Source: Pleurodeles waltl (taxonomy: Eukaryota; Chordata; Amphibia; Caudata; Salamandridae). From it: a stretch of DNA of 64,000 nucleotides. Below, in pieces: positions 36,251-47,603 of the stretch (its first letter is position 1; each line of letters begins with the position of its first letter). The stretch covers positions 330,162,177 to 330,226,176 of the forward strand of contig NC_090448.1 in NCBI RefSeq assembly GCF_031143425.1, read 5' to 3'. A program made the translations under genes and the position numbers. Below the pieces are notes generated by a model. It made no database searches, was not told the DNA's origin, and saw only the letters and a program-made list of their open reading frames with translations.

Positions 36251-37649
36251 TGTTCAGGTGAAAAGTGGAGGGGCAATAAAAGATGCCTTTAAATCATGTT
36301 CTTATGTCACATTTGCTCTGTGTTCACAGACAGAGGTCAAAAGTCAGTTTTTCTTACAAATAATTTTTCTTCTGACTGCAGAGTTCCAGGACTTTGTAAG
36401 GTGAAACGTGTGACCTGCTGCTTAGGATGTTCAATAAAAGGATATAGGGTGTCACGTTTTTCCTAACACACAACATTCAAATGACTAAGTCAACTGTGCA
36501 AACATTTCAATATGTATTTCACCAGTTGTGAAAACCCTTTTTTTATATTTCTGTGTGATGAAAACATATTTTAATAGGATGAAAACAGCACAAAGGATAT
36601 GTTTTCTGAAACCCAATTTTCACAGATTGTTAATACACTATATAGTTTTATCAGTAAAGCTGCACGTTAGTGGAGAGGTGTTAGTAACATTCCAAAAAAT
36701 GTCCAGTGTGTAGATGAAAATATATTACCACATCATGGTTTAGTAATATATTTCTTTAAATTGAGTGTTTAAACAAACTGAGAAACACTCCTGCCCTGAT
36801 GGGCAATGTTGTTAGTATACTGAAATAAGTCCTAGGTTATGTGGGCTAGACATCATGGGTATGTGGGCTAGATTCTTGTGATGCATGCAGCAAACTTTAG
36901 TCTACTTAAACAAAAGAAGGTTTTTTTGTACTGCAGAAATGCTGAACTCCCATGTTTGAAGGTGCAATCATATGTGAGAATTAAGAAAAAGGACTCTGTA
37001 AACTATTTGCCTAGGATCACACACTTTGAGACTTGTTTACGGGTCCAGTACATTACAGATAGGTTGAGTAGATTATTTAAGTTACTCGACTTGCAGGTCT
37101 AGTAAACTTTTTGGGATTTTTCAAGCCCTGGTATGTTTCTCCCACAACCTACCATTACACTGTTCGAGGCTCATGCCTCAAATCTTGCAGCTCTGCTATT
37201 TTTACTGTTTTCTTCTAAAATCTGTAACATCTAAAGTACTTACCCAATATTGATGATCTTGGTGTCTAAATATATATAGATCAAAATATTTTATTATTTT
37301 TCTAAATTGGTCTCGGGGGTGTCTTATCATGTAACATTAACACAATGTCCAGAAGTGGACGTCGGATTCACACCAGTAAACCTTAGCTCAGTCCTACTAG
37401 AGTGGCAAAGAGCAGTCAGGCTAGTTAGAAGAACATGTGTTAAGCATTTCACAAAACCAAAATGGACGATAAGTAATTGACAACGCTAGAGAAATCCAAC
37501 AGCAACTTATAAAAAATAAAGCTGATTTGTAAATAATTTTAGACACCAAAACGAAGTCAATACACTAAGGATAACCTCAGTTATCATTTTAGATCATTAA
37601 ATAAATCAGTACTTTGCAGTTTTCAAACTCTATAATTGCAGTCAATGAG
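36251..37649. other. Third intron, A/T-rich, unassigned
   Basis: Nothing coding was recognised. The last few hundred bases could be the diverged 5' part of copy C. Confidence 0.35.
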
Positions 37650-39804
37650 AGAAAACTCAGTGTGCAGTCGGTCACGTGTGGGGTGACTTCCGTGGACCCC
37701 ACCTGGGGTTAAGGTCTTCCGGGCCCACAGACCAAGCTACAACAGTCAGTACAATTTTACCTGGCTTTATGGGCCTGGATGCAGAGAGGTTCTGGCTGTC
37801 CTTGGTACTGAGCGGGACTCGCTGTCTTGTAATGGGCACCTCAGCAAAGGGTGCTTCGCAGGTCGAGTTCATCGAAGCCCTTTGGTTCTTAAGCTGGGAG
37901 TTGGCCTTGGATCAGGACTCACTACGTAGAGCAGCTTGGCGAAACTCTGGTAATTTGGGTACAGTGGTGCCCCTGGTTGTCCGGAGTGCTAAATGGGATC
38001 CGTTGGTGCTAGCTTTACCAGTCATGCTAATGCAGACTGAAAGAAGATGCAAAGACTGGACAACGGAGCCACTGAGGTGGATTGTTGCATGGTGATGATG
38101 GTTCCCTGGGCCTAGAGCGTTGAGTAAAGCAGGTGTTAGTCGGGCTGACCACCTACAAGACTTGGTGCCGGCAAGCACAGCGGTTTAAGAAATCTTCTTC
38201 CAGAGAACTAGAGGAATGATGCAGACAGCTGAACCTCGCTGATGGTCTGGTCTGTAGTTCTCTGAAGGCTCCTGACCAGTTACTTTCAGACAGCCACGGT
38301 TTGGGGGCCTGTGTACAGTTCTTCGGTGGTTGTGGAAGTGCGGTCTGGTCCTGCTGTTGTCAGAGGATTAGTCCCTCTAGTCCTAGGGAGTCCTGGTGAA
38401 GGGGTCCGGTTGCAGAGGGCTTCACCTTCTTTTTTGGAACTGGTCTCTGGTCAAGTCAAAGTCCAGCGGTGTGCAGAGTGGCTACCACAGGTGAAGATGA
38501 TGGGCCTCTCTTCCTGGAGCCCAGCCTTGTCATGGAGTCAGGTCTCTTGTTTCACAACAGATCTGAGGTTCTGGCGCAGGGGCACCCCTTAAATCCTAGA
38601 TTTAGGGGGGTCAAGGGGTGTGAGAGCCAGTGGCTAATGGACATCTAGTCCTGCGGCTAATCCACCCATGAGGTGAAAACATCCGGTGGGAGTGCGTCAC
38701 TAAACTACTGAGAACCCACTATTCCTAAGCCTTACCACCCTCTTCCTAACCCACTCCAACTGGCCCACCCTAGAAGTTGGGTTAGCCTTACAGAAAGTAT
38801 TTACCTCCTGGCTAGCTAATTTTCCTGTCTGCGCACCTCAGAAGGTGCCTGGGCCAGTGGACGGCTTTTGTCCTCGAGTAGGGGACAAATGTCTTTGTCC
38901 AGCAGTGGCAGTGCAGTCTTTGACGCTAACCACCATGATGGGCCTAATCATTCGCCATCCTGGAAGGGCAGATGTGTGACCACCTTCCTTCAAAGCCCTT
39001 TGTTTGATCTCTGGAAAAGGGTACACACTCCCCCATTATGTAATCAGAGCTCTGTCTTGGCGGCAAACAGTCAGGAAAGCCCGCCAAGGCTGGAGAAAGC
39101 TGGCAACTCCATGGGCATCCTCTAAGGACGACACCTGGGTACATGCTAGGTAAACCTGGGCACAACCATTATGTCCAGGGTTAAAAAGCAGGGTGTTTGA
39201 CACCAAACACTAAGTAATTTGGTCGGGGTATCATGGAGCTCGACTTCTGGGGGTTTGCCCGGGTGCCAGCCCCTGTTATCTTATAGACCGCCGGTCACTA
39301 GGGGTAGTATTACATTTTAAATGCTACCACAGGGCCATATGTGCTTGCACATATATGTCCACACTTGTACACAAGGCACCCTGCCTCCTGTGCTATGGGA
39401 GGCCTACCTTAGGGCATGACTGACTAATGGTATGGGCTGCGAGAGGACTCTGCCTGCACCTGCTGTGGGCAGAGTCGAACTTGAGCAGGCAAACTGCCCG
39501 TGCAGGCTGACATAGCAGCCCTGCAGGCTTTACTTTTACTGTGGTCACTTGGTGGCACAATCAGTGCTGCATCCCTGGTGACCCTTTACCACCTCTGCCC
39601 TGAGAACCACTGGTCTTACAGGAGTGGTAAAGTCCTTTCCAATTGGGTTTACTATTCACAGTTACAATTTATGGAAATGAGCACTGGCGCTGGGGTCTGG
39701 TTAGCAGGCCTCAGTTCACTTTCAGATCAAAAACAACAGCATTAAGTAGTGTAAATGGAGGCAAAAAGTGCAGGGGACACCTGCAAAGAGCCCAGTTTCT
39801 TACA
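37650..39804 (+). repeat. TGTAGGAA-family element, copy C (5' boundary vague)
   Basis: The element ends with CCCAGTTTCTTACA at 39791-39804, related to CCAGTTTCCTACA of copy D (to 51252). The preceding 250 bases match copy D 50990-51250, for example GGTTAGCAGGCCT against GCTTAGCAGGAAC, and GGCAAAAAGTG. Around 38580-38660 TAAATCCTAGATTTAGGGGG followed by CCAGTGGCTAATGG matches copy E 45590-45645. The middle is moderately G+C-rich and noncoding. Confidence 0.7.
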
Positions 39805-40003
39805 GTGTCTTAATTATTGACTCATTGTGTACAAACAATGCTCAACACTCCACTATGATAACCCTAAGCTGCTTGACCACATTACCACAAATAGAGCACT
39901 TGGATTATTAAAGTATGCCCCTGGTAACCAATAAGGCTTGTCTACAAGTTTTGCATGGTGTACCCCTACATTAGTACACTACATAAAAATCCAGCTTCCT
40001 ACA
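39805..40003 (-). repeat. TGTAGGAA-family 5' end, inverted fragment abutting copy C
   Basis: The reverse complement starts TGTAGGAAGCTGGATTTT. It then follows copy E: GTGCTCTATTTGTGGTA, ATGTGGTCAAGCAGC, GTGTTGAGCATTGTTTGTAC and GAGTCAATAATT. It directly touches the 3' terminus of plus-strand copy C at 39804/39805, so two copies of the family meet in opposite orientation. This fits copy C inserting into a pre-existing inverted copy. Confidence 0.75.
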
Positions 40004-40202
40004 GTTAAGATTTGAGGAAATGGAGCTTGTGATTATAGGTTTCTGATAAGTTATGTTTGCCTCTTAACACAAATTGAAAGCATTGTGCATGATGCCTGTT
40101 TATGCTTATCACTCACATGGAGACATGGATGTGTGCTGACACTATACCACATGTCAATAAATGAAGTGTACACCTTTTTCATATACCTTTGCTCTTTTGT
40201 AG
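40004..40202. other. Third intron end and acceptor
   Basis: The intron 3' end has a pyrimidine-rich CTTTGCTCTTTTGTAG acceptor immediately before the exon at 40203. Confidence 0.7.
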
Positions 40203-40393
40203 TATGCAGTGGAGCGAGTGCTGAAGGAGGAGTCTCTGGACCCAGATCGTGTTGCTTTGACTGGTGGGTCCCATGGTGGATTTTTGGCCTGTCACCTGGT
40301 TGGACAATACCCTGAAATGTACAAAGCCTGTGCTGCCAGGAATCCAGTTGTAAATCTGGCATCCATGGTAGGATCTACTGATATACCTGACTG
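40203..40393 (+). CDS. APEH: APEH exon (fourth visible): catalytic-serine exon
   Basis: This 191-base exon encodes [20 protein letters not shown], then [40 protein letters not shown] and IPDW. GGSHGG is the nucleophile elbow. The Ser codon 40269-40271 is the active-site Ser that attacks the acyl-aminoacyl peptide bond. The Asp and His of the triad lie in later exons not found in the window. The acceptor is TTTTGTAG and the donor GTAAGT from 40394. The last two bases (TG) complete Trp with the next exon. It is the most strongly conserved exon here, with no disabling change. Confidence 0.95.
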
Positions 40394-40837
40394 GTAAGTC
40401 TGGATTTCCATATTAGTACTTTACTACAGGTTAAGGTTGTAGGTTGCTCCTCTCCTAGACTATTTCTGCTTGTGAATTAACAGTTGCTATTTGACACTTC
40501 AAAAACTGTATTGCAGGATACTCCAGATACATTTGAGATCCTCTTGCCGTGATGCAGACTTCACATCACATGTCAGATAACCCTTTCAGTAAACCCCTTA
40601 TGCCCTCTTTCACCAACATCCTCTCTGTGACCTCGCTTTGTATTTTTCTGCATCTTAGCACTTTATTTTTTAGCTTTAGGTTTTGTTTTTGCCCCAGTGG
40701 GGTGAAATCTTCAACTGTAACTACTCTTTTTTTCCTACGTATATTTGTGGCTGCCTTTTTTCCACAGTTTAGTTTGAGTTTGGGTTTTGTCTGCTTTTCT
40801 ATGCAATATTTGGCCATAGTTCAAGTTTGGTCCTTTA

Positions 40838-40877
40838 AAAAAAAAAAAAAGGAAAAAGAAAAAAAGGACCCAGATGA
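40838..40877 (+). repeat. A-rich homopolymer tract
   Basis: A run of 14 or so A is followed by an A/G-rich stretch, flanked on the left by TTTGGTCCTTT and on the right by GGACC. It could be the tail of an unidentified retroposed sequence; no body was recognised. Confidence 0.5.
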
Positions 40878-40934
40878 GCTATTAAAGTGGCTGTTCATTG
40901 CCATTTGACCAATTGTAATGATACATACTGCTTT

Positions 40935-41046
40935 TATATGGTACTGTGGGACTCCACTTCGATGATTGGGAATGATTCAAGTATGTGAATCTATGAAACA
41001 TACCAGTACTGGAGAACTGCAGTTACAGGTAAGTATCTCATTTTCT
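40935..41046 (+). repeat. Solo right terminal repeat of the DIRS#3 family
   Basis: The segment TGATTCAAGTATGTGAATCT ... CAGTACTGGAGAACTGCAG, then TTACAGGTAAGTATCTCATT, matches the right end of DIRS#3 (47165-47236) in order and orientation. No element body is attached. A solo terminal repeat can arise by recombination between terminal repeats or by truncation. Confidence 0.7.
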
Positions 41047-43644
41047 TCCTAGGCCAAAGTAATTTAGTATGCACTTGCTGCTAATTTTCAGGGTACAACA
41101 CACATCTTTGAAAATATCTTTAGGTTTTAACCTTAATGCAGATTAAAACTGAAATGTAGTTATTTTCATTCCTTTTCATAGAGGGTCTTGCCGAAGAGAT
41201 GCCCCAATTGTATTTAAAACATGCAGCATAGAACACCACAGAGACATAATGCGACAAATAAAGTGATGTAAGGATTACGTGAATTAATGCCACTGGCATT
41301 CATTCTGGCCGTATTCCGGTCCTTCATTTTTCACCCACTATGCAGCTGTAGATGAAGGCCCACTATAATCAGTGGTGGCCATACTCCAATAGAAACAGTC
41401 CAGGGCACATTTCCAGGCCAGGTCCCCTCTAGACGGGAACACTAGTATCCGCAGACCAGTTGTAGTCTACTTAAGTCTTCTCAGTAAGGTATAACTTGAG
41501 TCCAATGACACTCAAGGGAGACTGATGAGAAAGGGGAACAAAGAGGGATGAAGGACAAGAGAGATGAGTTGTAACAATCTTCTTAGGGTAACAATGGGAC
41601 TGCAGTTATCCTTTCTCAATAGTAAATTGGGTACAAAGTACTCTCTCAAAGTTTCAGTGCTTCTGGGCAAACAGGGGCAGTGTTAGGAAGCCATGGCCCA
41701 ATCACAGGTGTTCACTTTAAGATGACATATCCCCGTGAATCATGACTTGGATTGTCTTCATTGACAAATCACTGGAATTCATACCCATGGAAGAAGGGGC
41801 TATAAAAAATATATAAATAAAAAGTACTTTCAAAGGCAATAGGCCTCGCCTATTCAAGAGCTATTGGCTTTGCCAACGTGTTTTAGTCATGTTATATACT
41901 AGCATGGTTGCTGTTCAGCATGGCTAAAAACCTAGTGGTGTAGAGGAGAGCAGAGTGAAGCGGAGTGTTCTAGAGTAGGGAGGAGTGTCATGGAGTGACG
42001 TAGACTGAAGTAGGGTGTTGTGGACTGGAATGGAGAGGAGTGTCATGGAGAGACAGTGGAGTAAAGTGGCGCAGAAAGAAGTAGTGTCATTCAGTGGCAT
42101 GAAGTGTGGATGTCGTATAGCGTCATAGAGTGAAGTGGCATAGAGAGGAGTAAAGTGGTATGGATGTTTTTGACTGTCGCAGAGAGGAGTGACGTAGAGT
42201 GTCATAGGCATAGTGGGGTAGCCCACTGCCATTACAGATACCACAATTCAATTGAAATGACCATTACATTTACTCAGACCTAAAACTAGACAGTGCACAA
42301 ATTATAATGTATGAAAATCAGCATCACCTAGCGTATTGATTTGTTTTGATGGTATTAAAATGTATGTTTCCACCGCACATCAGAATTACTTTGTGCTTCC
42401 CTAATTCTGATTTATTCTGAAATAGTTGTACAGTTTATTTACTGGTATTTAAATTTGGTGCTTGAAAAAAATAATATCCCACATCCTTTCCTTTCATGCC
42501 CCAGTACGCAGTAAGATTGTCACATAAATCCTCACTTTGCACTCATATAAATAAAAGTAAACACCAACCTCCCTCGGAATATAGAGCCTAACATTTGATC
42601 TCTGTATTTAAATTAACAACAAATGTGACAAGATAGAGACAAAAGGTAAAGACCTGTTTACTGCTAATTTACTTTTGTACAAAAAAAAATATAGTTATTT
42701 TCAGCACCCTCCAGTCCCCCACTTCCAGCTCCCATGTAGTGGCTGTTAAATTAAGCAAAAGGATTACTTAAATTATGCTATCTGTAAAGAGCACAGCCCA
42801 AAATAAACAAGCTTGTAGGCAGAATATTGTTCCTCACGGGCATTTAAGATTGAGAGCTTGTGGTGACAAAGATAAGGAGAATCTGTCAAGTAGAAAGATA
42901 GGAGTCAGGTAACCTTTTGAAAGAAACACAGCACATTTACTGCTATCTGAACAATGATACAGTGGAGAGAACTGACATTACGTGCACTCCCCTTCCCGGA
43001 AAGTTAGCATTTGTGGAAGAATACAAGGAGCGAGTCAGTAAGGTGGTAAATAGGATATGCTCCATGGGGCAAAGACATATTTGATATATTTGACAGCTTA
43101 AAACAAAGCTAGCAAACAGAAAGCAAACACATGTAAGCTACAAAACAAAGCCAATGGTAGGCAATAGGGAAAAATGCATTCCTTGGTAAGCTTTCAGCAT
43201 GTCCCCAATATGTTTTACTACCCGACAGCTAAGCTGTCTGGTAGGCTTCAACCTAAAAAGGAGGTTCTATTAGATAAGGGTTGGGACTGCACAGATGTTC
43301 CTGAATACAGAGACCTCAAAACTGGTTTTAACCAGGTGTTGATGCAGGGCAGAATCCTGAGGGGTTTAGCAAGGCTCCGACACCTAGGTATTCTCAGTGA
43401 AGGACCACAGAGATGAATGTGTACTCTTAAAGACAGAATTTCGGACTGAACTTCTAAACCGTATAATTGTCCCGGGGCTGGGAGGGGGAGATTGGTTACC
43501 AATTACGAGTCATGTACGGATCTGTTTAATGTATTTGTGCTTCATAGTACTCACTGTCCGGTTGTTGTTTTCTTGTTCTCCATTTCAAAAAGAAATAAAA
43601 AAACGTGGATATTAAAAAAAGACAGAATTTCGGATTTGTACTCT
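41047..43644. other. Fourth intron, mostly unassigned
   Basis: The stretch includes a short-period repeat at 41940-42225 (listed separately). Around 41280-41500 a repeat-like patch shares AGAAACAGTCCAG and GGCCAGGTC with 59760-59820, perhaps one short interspersed family. The rest is A/T-rich with no recognisable feature. Confidence 0.35.
41940..42225 (+). repeat. Degenerate minisatellite rich in GAGT/GTGT motifs, about 55-bp period
   Basis: AGGAGTGTCATGGAG occurs at 41981 and again at 42036, with partly matching flanks (GTGAAGCGGAGTGTT and CTGAAGTAGGGTGTT). Later units are strongly diverged. The strand is purine/GT-biased and its complement gives a spurious 106-codon frame. Confidence 0.65.
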
Positions 43645-44133
43645 GTTACTCCAGTATTGGAACTTTCATAGATTCACATGCTTGAATCCTTCCCCGTTGT
43701 CGAGATGGGAGTTCCCGGTACATCAAAACAGCTATGCATATAAGCTACTGCAAAGAAAAAAGGCCTAAGCCTTCACTTTAGTAGCCTATCCTCATCATTA
43801 TGAGCAAAAGGACCGAAACAAGGCCCAGCCAATCAGGCCTCCCCTCCCTCTAGAACCCTCCTGAGAGGAGCTCCCTTCCCTCAGATTTTCTACCGCACGT
43901 CGTGCTAGGGAGTCTCCATTGAGCTCTGCTCAGTCAATACTTCAGAAAAGTTCATTTTCGCTGTTTTTTTCTTCCGAAAAAAGATTTATCTACAGCAACT
44001 AAGGTGTCTTCTTCTTACCTTGCTGAAGAGAACTCTGTTTTGGAAAAATTCACCATTTCAGATAAAGAGAAGAAAAGCCTTTTCAGAGCCTGTAAGTCCT
44101 GTGGGAAAAAGAGGCTTCACTCTGAAGACCCAC

Positions 44134-46269
44134 TGTAGGAAGTTGGCTCTGTATATACTATTTCAAAGTAAGAAATAGTGTGCACAGAGTCCGAGGGTTC
44201 CCCTTAGAGGTAAGATAGTGGCAAAAAGAGATAATTCTAATGCTCTATTTTGGGGTAGTGTGGTCGAGCAGTAGGCTTATCAGAGGGTAGTGCTAAGCAC
44301 TTGTACACACACAGGCAATAAATGAGGAACACACACTCAAAGACTTACTCCAGGCCAATAGGTTTTTATATAGGAAAAATATATTTTCTTAGTTTATTTT
44401 AAGAACCACAGGTTCAAGGTTTACAAGTAATACTTCAAATGAGAGGTATTTCACTCAGGTATTCTAGAAACTTTGAATAATCACAATAGCATGTACAGTT
44501 TTGGCAAAAATGGCAGCAAGCTATTTTAAAAGTGGACACAGTGCAAAAATCACAGTTCCTGGGGGCGGTAAGTAAATTTTAAGTTCACAGGTAAGTAAAA
44601 CACTTATGGGGTTCAAAGTTGGGCCCAAGGTAGCCCACCGTTGGGGGTTCAAGGCAACCCCAGAGTTACCACACCAGCAGCTCAGGGCCTATCAGGTGCA
44701 GAGGTCAAAGAGGTGCCCAAAACACATAGGCTTCAATAGAAACAGGGGTGCCCTGGTTCCAGTCTGCCAGCAGATAAGTAACCGCGTCTTCGGTGGGCAG
44801 ATCAGGTGTGTTTTGTAGGGCACCGGGGGGGGACACAAGCAGGCACAGAAAGTATACCCTCAGCAGCACAGGGGCGGCCGGGTGCAGAGTGCAAACAGGC
44901 GTCGGGTTTCTATTAGGAATCAATGGGGAGACCTGGGGGTCTCTTCAACGATGCGGGCAGGCACATGGGGGGCTCCTCGGGGTAGCCACCACCTGGGCTA
45001 GGCAGAGGGTCGCCTGGGGGCTGCTCCTGCACTGGAGTTCAGTTCCTTCAGGTCCTGGGGGCTGCAGGTGTAGTGCTGGTTCCAGGTGTCGGGTTCCTTG
45101 TTGCAGGCATTCGCGGTCAGGGGGAGCCTCTGGATTTCCTCTGCAGGTGTTGCAGTGGGGGCTCAGGGGGGTCAACTCTGGCTACTCACGGGCTCGCAGT
45201 CGCTGGGGAGTCCTCCCTGTAGTGTTAGTTTTCCGCAGGTCGAGCCGGGGGCGTTGGGTGCAGAGTGGAAAGTCTCACGCTTCCGGCGGGAAACGTGAAG
45301 TCTTAAAAGTTGCTTCTTTGTTGCAAAAAGTTGCATTTTGTTGAACAGGGCCTCTGTTCTCGGGAGCTTCTTAGTCCTTTAGATGCAGGGCAGTCCTCTG
45401 AGGCTTCAGAGGTCGCTGGTCCCTGTTGCATGCGTTGCTGTTGCAGTTTTCGTCGAAGTAAGGAGACAGGCCGGTGGGACTGGGGCCAAATCAGTTGTCT
45501 TCTCCGTCTTCACTGCAGGGCTTCAGGTCAGCAGTCCTTCTTCTTCTTTAGGTTGTAGGAATCTGTCTTCTTTGGCTCTGGGAGCCCCTAAATACTGAAT
45601 TTAGGGGGGTGTTTAGGTCTGGGAGGCCAGTAGCCAATGGCTACTGGCCCTGAGGGTGGCTACACCCTTTTTGTGCCTCCTCCCTGTGGGGAGGGGGGCA
45701 CATCCCTAATCCTATTGGGGGAATCCTCCTTCTACAAGATGGAGGATTTCTAAAAGTAAGTCACCTCAGCTCAGGACACCTTAGGGGCTGTCCTGGCTGG
45801 GGAGTGACTCCACCTTGTTTTCCTCATTATCTCCTCCAGCTTTGCCACCAGAAGTGGGGGCAGTGGCCGGAGGGGCGGGGATGCCCTGTGGCGCTGTAAC
45901 AAACTGGGTGAGCCTTTGATGCTCACCGCCATGTGTTACAGTTCCTGCAGGGGGAGGTGTGAAGCACCTCCACCCAGTACAGGCTTTATTCCTGGCCACA
46001 GAGTGACAAAGGCACTCTAACCATGTTGGCAGCAACATTTCTGGTGTGTGTCTGGCTTGCAAAAGCTAGTCAGCTCACACTGGAAGTCGGGTATGTTTTC
46101 AGGGGGCATCTCAAAGATGCCCTCTGGGTGAATTTTACAATAAATTGCACACTGGCATCAGTGTGCATTTATTGTGCTGAGAAGTTTGATACCAAACTTC
46201 CCAGTTTTCAGTGTAGCCATTATGGTGCTGTGGAGTTCGTGTTTGACAGACTCCCAGACAATATACTTC
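44134..46269 (+). repeat. TGTAGGAA-family element, copy E, nested in DIRS#3
   Basis: This copy begins TGTAGGAAGTTGGCTCTG directly after the DIRS Gag scrap. It is the best 5' reference in the window. Related blocks occur in A (5' 250 bases), C' (39805-40003), C (45590-45690 with 38580-38660) and D (46185-46260 with 48385-48460). Its 3' third, including TTTCCTACA, is missing. It stops near 46269, where DIRS recombinase sequence resumes. The G+C-rich centre yields long overlapping frames (for example 183 codons from 44793) that look noncoding. Confidence 0.82.
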
Positions 46270-46289
46270 GTCAGGAAAACCTTTGCAGA

Positions 46290-46480
46290 AACCACCGCGG
46301 GCACATTCTACAAGGAAAATGGCTGCATCCATTGCACTTTTTGCTGGACTGCCCATTCAGGACATCTGCAGAGCAGCCACATGGAAGTCTGTGCATACTT
46401 TCGCAAGACATTACTGTTTGGAGGAAACTCAGCAAGGAGATATGGCGCTATGACAAGCGGTGTTGTGACATCTTTTTTCC
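46290..46480 (+). pseudogene. DIRS#3 tyrosine recombinase C-terminal remnant
   Basis: The reading STRKMAASIALFAGLPIQDI, CRAATWKSVHTFARHYCLEE matches the H-x-x-R to Tyr end of the DIRS recombinase (compare 25385-25540). Two extra bases sit between the expected His and STR, so the box is frame-broken here. The end TQQGDMAL is followed by TGA. It shows that this small element derives from an autonomous DIRS. Confidence 0.82.
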
Positions 46481-46645
46481 AGTAGCGGTGAGCTGTTGTA
46501 AGTTCTTTATTCCTTATCCCACCAGCCCAGTCTAATTTGTGCACATTGCATAAGTTTGTTTTTTCTCCCTCTACGGCTCTCATATTCATAATTTACCTGT
46601 TTTATCGTACCGTAAGATTTTGCTGATATATGGATGTTCCAAGGT

Positions 46646-46650
46646 GTGTG

Positions 46651-46682
<32 letters not shown>
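46646..46682 (+). repeat. (TG)/(TA)n dinucleotide repeat
   Basis: GTGTGTG passes into two TATATATA runs separated by TG, inside the 3' noncoding part of DIRS#3. It is likely length-polymorphic. Confidence 0.85.
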
Positions 46683-46782
46683 GGTGTATGGGTCTGTATA
46701 TAGATGCATTTGTGTGTGCATGTATCAATAACTATACGTATGGTTTAATGTTATACAATGTGCTTCATTACTGCTTGCTATT

Positions 46783-46895
46783 CTGATTCAAGCATGTGAA
46801 TCTATGAAAGTTCCAATACTGGAATAAGAAAATAAGTTACGTACCTGTAACTGTAGTTCTCCGGTATTGGAATCTTTCATAGATTCACATGCGAC
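46783..46895 (+). repeat. DIRS#3 internal complementary region
   Basis: ATTCAAGCATGTGAATCTAT ... GTTCCAATACTGGA (from 46788) is the reverse complement of the left end. It is directly followed by AGAAAATAAGTTACGTACCT and GTAACTGTAG, the complement of the right end, then GTTCTCCGGTATTGG, restarting at GTT. It is the same two-part design as in DIRS#2 but with unrelated sequence. Confidence 0.8.
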
Positions 46896-47236
46896 CCTCC
46901 CTCCTCCCCTGGGAAGCTCACCTTCTCCTGTCTTCTTCAGATACTCTTATACTCGTGCTTGAGAAAATCTGAGGGAAGGGAGCTCCTCTCAGGAGGGTTC
47001 TAGAGGGAGGGGAGGCCTGATTGGCTGGGCCTTGTTTCGGTCCTTTTGCTCATAATGATGAGGATAGGTTACTAAAGTGAAGGCTTAGGCCTTTTTTCTT
47101 TGCAGTAGCCTATATGCATAGCTGTTTTGATGTACCGGGGGCTCCCATCTCGACGACGGGGAAGGATTCAAGCGTGTGAATTTATGAAAGATTCCAATAC
47201 TGGAGAAGTACAGTTACAGGTAAGTAACTTATTTTC

Positions 47237-47603
47237 TTCACTTGACTCACAGGAAGCAAATAACTGAGAATGGGCATGTGGATGGTCACACCTACACTTT
47301 CATTTCCATTAATATTTTTTGACGCAAGGTTATAGTCTGTAACTTATACAGTATGTAAAGGTTGTGGGCATCCACATAACACCCTTGTTTAGGTTTTTGA
47401 TGCCCTCTGAGATCTTGCTTTCTTTTCTTCAAAATAAATTAAAAGAACAAAAAACGTTCCGTTATTTTCAAATTCTCCATCTGGTAGCTAAGGTTATTTG
47501 AAGCACGAACTGTAATAAGGGTAAGCACACTAGTAAACTATTGTTAGAGGGTGAATTTTATTTGTATTCTAGTTCCCTTCAGATTATTCTTTGTTTATTG
47601 TAG
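47237..47603. other. Fourth intron end
   Basis: This is short A/T-rich intron sequence ending TTGTTTATTGTAG, a good acceptor, before 47604. No other feature was seen. Confidence 0.6.

Larger units (their letters stand above)
43645..47236 (+). mobile_element. Internally deleted DIRS element (DIRS#3) carrying a nested insertion
   Basis: The left terminal repeat (43645-43915) and right terminal repeat (46965-47236) are long inverted repeats. Shared parts include AGCCAATCAGGCCTCCCCTC inverse to GAGGGGAGGCCTGATTGGCT. The internal complementary region at 46783-46895 is rc(left end) followed by rc(right end). Only a Gag N-terminal scrap (44040-44133; ACKSCGKKRLH) and a recombinase C-terminal scrap (46290-46450) remain; RT is absent. 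A TGTAGGAA copy fills 44134-46269. The boundary GTT at 43645 matches the GTT start seen in DIRS#2. Confidence 0.85.

Noticed and set aside
41924..42244. 106-codon minus-strand frame with repeated Leu/Thr/Pro motifs
   Set aside because: It is a translation of the degenerate minisatellite, not a protein.
44793..45344. 183-codon plus-strand frame in G+C-rich sequence
   Set aside because: It lies within TGTAGGAA copy E. Other copies do not preserve a frame here, and the product is Gly/Arg/Ser-rich without domain features.
46507..46728. Minus-strand frame rich in Ile, His and Tyr
   Set aside because: It is generated by the TA/TG dinucleotide repeat.
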